A stretch of DNA of 64,000 nt, taken from positions 23,682-87,681 of the forward strand of contig PAOI01000022.1 of the NCBI GenBank assembly GCA_002707985.1, given 5' to 3'. Origin of the DNA: Sphingomonas sp. GTDB lineage: Bacteria > Pseudomonadota > Alphaproteobacteria > Sphingomonadales > Sphingomonadaceae. The translations under genes and the position numbers were made by a program. Below the pieces are notes generated by a model. It searched no databases. It worked only from the letters and a program-made list of their open reading frames with translations, and was not told the DNA's origin. Shown here piece after piece: positions 58,203 to 64,000 of the stretch (position 1 is the stretch's first letter; every line of letters starts with the position of its first letter).

Positions 58203-59537
58203 ATGGATATGCCCATCCGCATGCTGCTGATCGGTGCGCCGGAAAGCGAATTCCGCCGCGCCGCCCAACTGGCGCAGGAAGCCGGCGCCGCTGTCGACAT
58301 GGCCGATGACTGTGACGAGGCGCTCGCGGCGCTGCGCGCCAATACCGGCGACCTGGTGATGATCGATGTCGAACTAGACGTCCGTTATTTCCTGAGTCAG
58401 CTGCGCACGGAACGTTTCACGCTGCCGGTACTGGCATGCGGAATCGATGCGCCCGCCGAGCGCGCGGTCGCTGCGATCCGCGCGGGCGCGCTGGATTATG
58501 TGCCGCTGCCGCCGCAGCGCGAGCTGATCGCCGCCGCCATCGCATCGGTGATCGAACGCCGCCCGACCGAACCGCTGGCCCGGCATCCGGCGCTGGAACG
58601 CGCCAATGAGCTCGCCCGCGCCGTCGCCCCCAGCAGCGCGCCGATCCTGATTACGGGGGAACGCGGCAGCGGTAAGGAAATGATGGCGCGTACCATTCAT
58701 ATCGCCTCGGGCCGTCCCAATCCGATGCTCGTCGTCGAATGCGCCGGCGTCGCGCCGGACGTGCTGCGTTCCGAACTGTTCGGGCATGAAGAAGGCGCCT
58801 TTCCCGGCGCGGTCGCACGACGCATCGGCCATCTGGAAAAGGCAGGTGGCGGAACCGTGCTGCTGCGCGAAGTCGGCGCGGTCGCACCGGAGATTCAGGC
58901 CAGGCTGCTCGCGGTACTGCAGGAGCAACGGCTGCAACGCGTCGGCAGCGAGGAATATGTCCCGTTCCAGGCGCGGCTGATCGCGACCACGGGAATGGAT
59001 CTCACCGCGCGGGTCGCCGAAGGGGCGTTCCGGGCCGATCTGCTCGCCCGGCTGGGGCTGGTTCGGATCGAAGTGCCGCCGCTGCGCGAACGCGGCGACG
59101 ACATTGCGATGCTGGCAACGCATTTCGCCGAACGACTGGCTGCGTCCGACCGCTTGCCGGTCAAGCCGATCGGCGACGAGGCGATGGCGCTGCTGCGGCG
59201 CTATGGCTGGCCGGGCAATATCCGCGAGCTGGAAGACGCCGTGCATCGCGCGATGCTGCTGTCGCGCGGCAACCGGATCGAACCGGGCGATTTCGTGCTG
59301 AGCGACGGCACGCGCCTGGTCGGACGCGATGCCGAAGGCAGCGAACGGTTGCACGTCGAAAGCTTGGTCGGTCGGACCGTGGAGGAAGTCGAGCGCGAGC
59401 TGATTCTCCAGACACTAGAACGCTGTCACGGCAACCGCACCAGCGCGTCGAACATCCTGGGCATTTCGGTGCGCACCATGCGCAACAAGCTGAAAGCCTT
59501 TGTCGAGGCGGGCATTCCCGTCTCGCCGGCGGCGTGA
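58203..59537 (+). CDS. flbD: FlbD-family flagellar regulator with altered GAFTGA and Walker B motifs
   Basis: A 444-residue FlbD homologue: a pseudo-receiver (LLIGAPESEF lacks the acidic pair; VLACGIDAPAERAVAAIRAG is FlbD-like), an AAA+ domain (about 125-360) and a C-terminal Fis-type helix-turn-helix (GNRTSASNILGISVRTMRNK). Walker A GERGSGKE, arginine fingers (FRADLLARL) and sensor II GWPGNIRELE are kept. The sigma-54 contact loop is GAFPGA (Pro201 for Thr) and Walker B is GGTVLLRE (Arg222 for Asp). From knowledge of bacterial enhancer-binding proteins these changes should abolish sigma-54 activation. DNA binding appears intact. Confidence 0.9.
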   Translation: MDMPIRMLLIGAPESEFRRAAQLAQEAGAAVDMADDCDEALAALRANTGDLVMIDVELDVRYFLSQLRTERFTLPVLACGIDAPAERAVAAIRAGALDYVPLPPQRELIAAAIASVIERRPTEPLARHPALERANELARAVAPSSAPILITGERGSGKEMMARTIHIASGRPNPMLVVECAGVAPDVLRSELFGHEEGAFPGAVARRIGHLEKAGGGTVLLREVGAVAPEIQARLLAVLQEQRLQRVGSEEYVPFQARLIATTGMDLTARVAEGAFRADLLARLGLVRIEVPPLRERGDDIAMLATHFAERLAASDRLPVKPIGDEAMALLRRYGWPGNIRELEDAVHRAMLLSRGNRIEPGDFVLSDGTRLVGRDAEGSERLHVESLVGRTVEEVERELILQTLERCHGNRTSASNILGISVRTMRNKLKAFVEAGIPVSPAA

Positions 59538-59752
59538 CGGCCATGACCGGCGCCCATCGCATTCCGGTTCAGCTGCGCTGCCACGCCAGCGGCGGTCGCT
59601 GGGCGCTTCGGGGCGGCGGTGGGGAGCATGTCGGCTGGGCTGCGACCGGCGATGGCGCACGCGCCGCCGCTTCGCTGCGCTTTGCCAGATCGACTCTTCC
59701 GCGCGGCCCTTTGGCAGGGACACCCTGCCTGATCGTTATCGGAGTTGCCTGA
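59534..59752 (+). CDS. 72-residue ORF between flbD and flhA
   Basis: A small ORF starting at GTG 59534 over the flbD stop (GTGA) and ending one base before the flhA start. The product is rich in Gly, Ala and Arg (GGGGEHVGWAATGDG), has one hydrophobic end (TPCLIVIGVA) and no recognised domain. The perfect tiling between two essential flagellar genes suggests that it is translated; it may be a small regulatory protein or a coupling ORF. Confidence 0.5.
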   Translation: MTAMTGAHRIPVQLRCHASGGRWALRGGGGEHVGWAATGDGARAAASLRFARSTLPRGPLAGTPCLIVIGVA

Positions 59753-59753
59753 C

Positions 59754-61835
59754 GTGCCACCTGCACTCACTCGCTTTCTCGACCGGATCGGTGCCAATCG
59801 CGACCTGGCGCTGGCGATCGGCGTTGTCGCGATCATCGCGATGCTTATCCTGCCGATGCCGGGCTGGCTGCTCGACATGGGGCTTGCGCTGTCGATCACC
59901 ATTTCGGTGATGATCCTGATGACCGCTTTGTTCATCGAAAAGCCGCTCGAACTCAGCGCCTTTCCGACGATCCTGCTGATCGCGACGATGCTGCGGCTGG
60001 GCCTCAACCTTGCGTCGACGCGGCTTATTCTGGGCCATGGCCATGAAGGGCCGCAGGCCGCGGGCAATGTGATCGGCGCGTTCGGCGAGTTCCTGATGGC
60101 GGGCGAAACCGCGATCGGCCTGACCATCTTCCTGATCCTGGTCGTCATCAACTTCGTCGTCATCACCAAGGGCGCTGGTCGCATCGCCGAAGTCGCCGCG
60201 CGTTTCAGCCTCGATTCGATGCCCGGCAAGCAGATGGCGATCGACGCCGATCTGTCCGCCGGCATGATCGACGAGGAACAGGCCAAGGCACGCCGCGCCG
60301 AAGTCGAAGCCGAAAGCGGCTTTTACGGCGCGATGGACGGTGCGTCGAAATTCGTGAAGGGCGATGCGATTGCCGGCCTGCTGATCACGGCGATCAACAT
60401 CGTCGTCGGCCTTGCCATCGGCGTCATATCGCACGGCGTGCCGCTGGGCGAAGCGTTCCAGACCTATACGGTGCTGACTGCGGGCGACGGTCTGGTCAGC
60501 CAGATCCCGGCGCTGATCGTGTCGGTCGCCGCCGGCCTGCTGGTGTCGAAGGGCGGCCTCAAGACCCGCGCGGGGACGGCGCTCGGCGACCAGCTGGGCC
60601 GCTATCCCAAGGCGTTCGGCATGGTTTCGTTCCTGATGGGCGGCCTGGCGCTGATGCCGGGTTTGCCCTTCATTCCCTTTGCGAGCATCGCGGCGGCGTG
60701 CGGCTATACCGCCTGGAAAATGTCGAAAAATTCCGAGGCGCGCGCTGCCCAGGAAAAACTGATCGCGGCGCAGGCTGAGGAAAAGGAAGCCACCCGCGAA
60801 CAGCCGATCAGCGAAACTCTGGCGATCGATTCCGTCCGCATCGAAATCGGCTATGCGCTGCTGCCGATCATCAACGATTCGACGCGCGAGCCGCGGCTCG
60901 ACGATCAGGTGCGCGCGCTGCGCCGTCAGATGGCGACCGATTATGGCTTTGTCCTGCCCTCGGTCCGCATCATCGACAATATGGCGCTGCAGCCGAGCGA
61001 ATATGTCCTGTACATCAAGGAAACCGAAGCTGCGCGCGGCGAAATCCGCCTCGACAAGCTGCTGCTGATCAATCCGGGCGGCGGCCCGACCGGTCTGCCC
61101 GGCGACGTGACCACCGAACCGGTGTTCGGCCTGCCCGCGCTGTGGATCGATCGCGAATTGCGCGACGAAGCCGGCTTCCGCGGCCTGACCGTGGTCGATT
61201 GCGGCACGATCATCACCACCCACCTGACCGAGCTGGTGAAGGAAAATATCGCGGACATGCTCAGCTATACCGAGACGCAAAAGCTGCTGAACGAAGTGCA
61301 TCGCGACGCGGAAAAGCTGGTCGCCGATATCATTCCGTCCAAGGTTTCGGTTTCGACCGTGCAGCGCATCCTGCAGAATCTGCTGAGCGAAGGCATTTCG
61401 ATCCGCGACATTCCGACGATCCTGGAAGGCATTGCCGAAGCCGCACCGCTGACCGGCAGCGTCACGCAGATGACCGAGCATGTCCGCGCGCGCCTCGCCC
61501 GCCAGATTTCGGCGGTCAACATGCGCGGCGACGCGATCCCGATCGTCACCCTGTCGCCCGAATGGGATCAGGCGTTCGCAGAAAGCATCGTCGGCGCGGG
61601 CGACGACCGCCAGCTCGCAATGGCGCCGACCGTGCTCCAGCAGTTCATCGGCGCGGTGCGCACCACCTATGACAAGCTGGCGCAGGACGGCGAAATCCCC
61701 TGCCTGCTGACCAATCCGTCGATCCGTCCGTTCGTCCGATCGATCATCGAGCGTGTGCGCCCGGCGACGGTGGTGCTGAGCCAGAACGAAATCCATGCCC
61801 GCGCGCGCATCCGCGCCCTTGGGAATATCGGCTGA
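59754..61835 (+). CDS. flhA: Flagellar export apparatus protein FlhA
   Basis: A 693-residue FlhA with eight N-terminal membrane helices and a large cytosolic domain. The family signature region reads GAGRIAEVAARFSLDSMPGK, and the cytosolic part contains VRIIDNMALQPSEYVLYIK and VSVSTVQRILQNLLSEGI-type sequence. I chose GTG 59754 because GGAG lies nine bases upstream; TTG 59745 is too close to it. FlhA forms the export ring that docks chaperone-substrate complexes. Confidence 0.97.
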   Translation: MPPALTRFLDRIGANRDLALAIGVVAIIAMLILPMPGWLLDMGLALSITISVMILMTALFIEKPLELSAFPTILLIATMLRLGLNLASTRLILGHGHEGPQAAGNVIGAFGEFLMAGETAIGLTIFLILVVINFVVITKGAGRIAEVAARFSLDSMPGKQMAIDADLSAGMIDEEQAKARRAEVEAESGFYGAMDGASKFVKGDAIAGLLITAINIVVGLAIGVISHGVPLGEAFQTYTVLTAGDGLVSQIPALIVSVAAGLLVSKGGLKTRAGTALGDQLGRYPKAFGMVSFLMGGLALMPGLPFIPFASIAAACGYTAWKMSKNSEARAAQEKLIAAQAEEKEATREQPISETLAIDSVRIEIGYALLPIINDSTREPRLDDQVRALRRQMATDYGFVLPSVRIIDNMALQPSEYVLYIKETEAARGEIRLDKLLLINPGGGPTGLPGDVTTEPVFGLPALWIDRELRDEAGFRGLTVVDCGTIITTHLTELVKENIADMLSYTETQKLLNEVHRDAEKLVADIIPSKVSVSTVQRILQNLLSEGISIRDIPTILEGIAEAAPLTGSVTQMTEHVRARLARQISAVNMRGDAIPIVTLSPEWDQAFAESIVGAGDDRQLAMAPTVLQQFIGAVRTTYDKLAQDGEIPCLLTNPSIRPFVRSIIERVRPATVVLSQNEIHARARIRALGNIG

Positions 61836-61856
61836 ACCGCCACCCGGCACGGCCAT

Positions 61857-61866
61857 CCTCTATAAT
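61857..61866 (+). promoter_or_regulatory. CCTCTATAAT promoter box of fliK-flgD
   Basis: A variant of the shared box, with ATCCTC directly before TATAAT, 40 bases before ATG 61907 and 21 bases after the flhA stop. Confidence 0.55.
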
Positions 61867-61906
61867 GAGAGGTGGCCTCCAGGCGGCCACGCAAAGAGAG
61901 TGCTGC

Positions 61907-63592
61907 ATGAAAGTTGCCGACAACGGCCTCGCCGTCGATGCGCTGCTCCCGGGATTTGCCCGGATCGACAAGGCCAGCCCCGGTTTCGCGCTGATGGTGG
62001 ACGGCGGCAAGACGGCCGTTCCGGCTTTGCCCGGTGGCACCGTCACGCAGCCCGGCCTCCCCTCCGAAACATTGCCCGTTCCCGTCCCGGTCGGAACCGT
62101 GCGCGCAGGCACACATATGTTGCCAGATGGGCAAGCGCCGCTCGAAATCGCTCCTTCGCCGCCTGCGCCGATGCCCGCAACGGCGGAACCGCGTGCGCGT
62201 CGTTCGATGCTGCCCGAATTATTGACGGGGGCTTCCCTGATTCAGACGAGCGCGACTTCGGGCAAGGCCGTCGCCACCGTGCCGGTACCTGCAGACATCG
62301 ACGCCAAAGCCGATATGGCTGCCCCAGCGATCGACGGCGACGTCGCGCAGGCCGATATCATCGCGGCAACGCCGAAACTGCCGGTCTCCGCGCCCGAAGC
62401 GGATGCGCCTGTCGCTCCGACGGGAACGGAGAGCGCTGTCGTTTCGGCGCCCAGGGCAACGCCTGCAGCTCCCGCATCTCCCGCTCCCAACAAGATCGCT
62501 CCGCAAGGCCAGACCAAGGTGACGGAGGGGCTTGCAGCCCCGCAGCAGACCCTCCCCGATGCCCCGACGATCGCGTCCGGCGATACTGCCCGGCCACGAT
62601 CGCCGGAAAAAGCGGAAACGCCTGCCCCGCTGACCGGGCGCAAACCCGTTGACGATGGTGCGCGCGATGCGGCGGCCGTTGCGGAGATCGCCGCCACGCC
62701 GCCCGCTCCGCCGGTCGTGACCGTCGCGCCACAGCCGGATGTCGCCAACGCGTCCCAGAACCCACGCGATGCCGAAGCGCCCGGCCAGCTCCGCGTAGCG
62801 ACAGCCGCGCAGGGCAACAACCATCCCGTCGCCGCCACCAAGGACGGCAAGGACAATATGCCGGGCCCGGCGTTCCAGCCGGACACCGGAACCGACCCGC
62901 GGGACGGGTCGGGAAACAACGCCGCTGACCATGGGTCAACGCCGAGCGACCCCGCCATGACCGGCGAACGTGCGGCAACGCCCCTACCGACATTGCCGGA
63001 GGCGCGCGCAGCGAGCGCCGCCCCGCAACCCGACCGCGTTCCCGCTCCGGCGGCACCGATTGCCGCCCCCGCCGCGACGCCCGCCGCTGCACCACCCAAC
63101 GCCGCACTGGCCACCGCGCCAGCGCCGAGGCACGAAATCGAGATCGATGCGCGTTCGGGCAGTGTGGGACGAGATCTGGGTATCGCCATCGCGCACCGCG
63201 CGAAAAATGGCGAGGATATGGTGCGCGTGCGCATGACGCCGGGCGAACTCGGCCGGGTCGAAGTCACGCTGGCATTTGACGACAAGGGCAATGTCCAAGC
63301 CACGCTGAAGGCCGATAACCACCATGCGCTCGACCTTCTGCGCCGCGACGCCGTGGAGCTGACGCGCGCGCTGGATCAGGCGGGTATTCGCGCCGACACA
63401 CAGAGCTTTCGCTTCGAAAGCCGCAGCGACGGTGGCCAGCAGCAGATGATGAACCAGCAGGGCAATGGCGGGAATGGCGGCCAGCCGCGTCCCGGCGCTG
63501 CCCCCCTTCCCGCCGATGACGGCGATTTTGGCGACAGCGAAAGCGGATATCGCCCGGTCCGGTCCGATGGCCGGGTCGATCTGATTGCATGA
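61907..63592 (+). CDS. fliK: Flagellar hook-length control protein FliK
   Basis: A 561-residue protein. The first 420 residues are Ala/Pro/Thr-rich low-complexity sequence that would act as the ruler, with KIAPQGQTKVTEG-type linkers. The C-terminal Flg_hook domain (about 425-520) reads VRVRMTPGELGRVEVTLAF and ALDQAGIRADTQSFRFE. A Gln/Asn/Gly-rich tail follows. ATG 61907 has GAGAG upstream. It works with FlhB in the export switch. Confidence 0.9.
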   Translation: MKVADNGLAVDALLPGFARIDKASPGFALMVDGGKTAVPALPGGTVTQPGLPSETLPVPVPVGTVRAGTHMLPDGQAPLEIAPSPPAPMPATAEPRARRSMLPELLTGASLIQTSATSGKAVATVPVPADIDAKADMAAPAIDGDVAQADIIAATPKLPVSAPEADAPVAPTGTESAVVSAPRATPAAPASPAPNKIAPQGQTKVTEGLAAPQQTLPDAPTIASGDTARPRSPEKAETPAPLTGRKPVDDGARDAAAVAEIAATPPAPPVVTVAPQPDVANASQNPRDAEAPGQLRVATAAQGNNHPVAATKDGKDNMPGPAFQPDTGTDPRDGSGNNAADHGSTPSDPAMTGERAATPLPTLPEARAASAAPQPDRVPAPAAPIAAPAATPAAAPPNAALATAPAPRHEIEIDARSGSVGRDLGIAIAHRAKNGEDMVRVRMTPGELGRVEVTLAFDDKGNVQATLKADNHHALDLLRRDAVELTRALDQAGIRADTQSFRFESRSDGGQQQMMNQQGNGGNGGQPRPGAAPLPADDGDFGDSESGYRPVRSDGRVDLIA

Positions 63593-63602
63593 GGATATCG
63601 CG

Positions 63603-64000
63603 ATGACGACCGTCACGACCAACAACAACACCGCCGCCGCACAGGCGAGCGGCAATTCATCGCTTTCGGGGCTGAATGCCGATTTCGACATGTTCCTGAA
63701 GCTGCTGACGATCCAGATGCAGAATCAGGATCCGCTCGATCCGATGGACACGTCGGAATATACCCAGCAGCTGGTGCAATATTCGCAGGTCGAACAGTCG
63801 ATCCAGCAGACCCAGACGCTGCAGCAGATTCTGACGGCAATGGGATCGAGCGACCTGGTACAGGCGTCCTCGCTGCTCGGCCGCGAGGTTGAATTCGATT
63901 CCGCCAGCTCGGCGCTGGGCGATGCCCCCGCGGCCTGGAGCTGGTCGTCGGAGCGCAACGTCGCGTCGCTGACCGCAACCGTCAAGGACGCCAATGGCCG
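63603..64000 (+). CDS. flgD: Flagellar hook-capping protein FlgD (3' truncated by window edge)
   Basis: The frame from ATG 63603 runs off the window after about 132 residues. It contains the FlgD N-terminal signature DFDMFLKLLTIQMQNQDPLD, then MDTSEYTQQLVQYSQVEQ and SLLGREVEF. It caps the growing hook. GAGG lies just upstream, 10 bases after the fliK stop, so the two are probably cotranscribed. Confidence 0.93.
   Translation, partial: MTTVTTNNNTAAAQASGNSSLSGLNADFDMFLKLLTIQMQNQDPLDPMDTSEYTQQLVQYSQVEQSIQQTQTLQQILTAMGSSDLVQASSLLGREVEFDSASSALGDAPAAWSWSSERNVASLTATVKDANG

Noticed and set aside
1..64000. Mobile elements, CRISPR arrays, phage genes or a recent genomic island
   Set aside because: No transposase, integrase, direct repeat array or attachment-site duplication was seen. 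Base composition and codon character look uniform, and tRNA-Pro is not followed by an integrase.

Overview
The window is high-GC DNA from an alphaproteobacterium, most likely a member of the Sphingomonadales. That assignment is an inference from gene content: FlaF, FliX, FlbD, FlbY-like and FlaEY-like flagellar proteins, a CheD/CheX/two-CheY chemotaxis operon of Caulobacter type, and a type II secretion locus that includes gspN. Coding density is very high, with no gene-free stretch longer than about 250 bases, and many genes overlap by ATGA, GTGA or TTGA, so translational coupling is the rule. There is one tRNA (Pro, CGG). I saw no IS element, phage gene, CRISPR array or rRNA.

Region by region. 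1-2344: the tail of a GAF-GGDEF cyclase, a ferredoxin/adrenodoxin-type reductase and tRNA-Pro. 2360-16658: a type II secretion locus, with gspK, gspJ, gspF, gspE, gspM and gspL on the minus strand, gspN, gspG, gspH, gspI, gspC and gspD on the plus strand, and several unusual additions: a Tat-type periplasmic binding protein, a DUF421 membrane protein, a small secreted protein and an extra PilN/PilO/PilP-like trio. 16702-19856: a lipoprotein and two tandem amidohydrolases. 20038-23751: a PAS histidine kinase/FixJ-type regulator pair and a small protein. 23862-25235: an alginate-export-type porin.

25487-64000: the motility island. It holds a chemoreceptor; flaF; a two-gene HAD/methyltransferase unit; motA, then a coupled cheX-Y-A-W-R-B-Y-D operon, motB and fliL; a tandem-PilZ protein; a DUF922 protease; fliN-fliO-fliP on the minus strand; flgC-fliE-fliQ-fliR-flhB; a CelD-like transferase and a proline-dehydrogenase-like protein; fliX; flgI, flgJ and flbY; flaEY-like and flgB; fliG-fliH; fliF-fliN-flbD, a 72-residue ORF and flhA; then fliK and the start of flgD.

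The strongest novel signal is regulatory. At least ten transcription units share a TATAAT-type box, best form TTCCTATAAT, roughly 25-70 bases before their start codons. None shows an evident sigma-54 -24/-12 element. The FlbD homologue, normally a sigma-54 activator, has lost the GAFTGA threonine (GAFPGA) and the Walker B aspartate (LLRE in place of LLDE). Dyad/A-tract elements of the form GGCAAAAATTGCC lie near -50 at fliF, fliG and fliN. Together this suggests that the flagellar hierarchy has been rewired away from sigma-54 in this lineage, with FlbD kept as a DNA-binding regulator. The same promoter box precedes the porin and the HAD/methyltransferase unit, which makes both candidate unrecognised members of the flagellar regulon.
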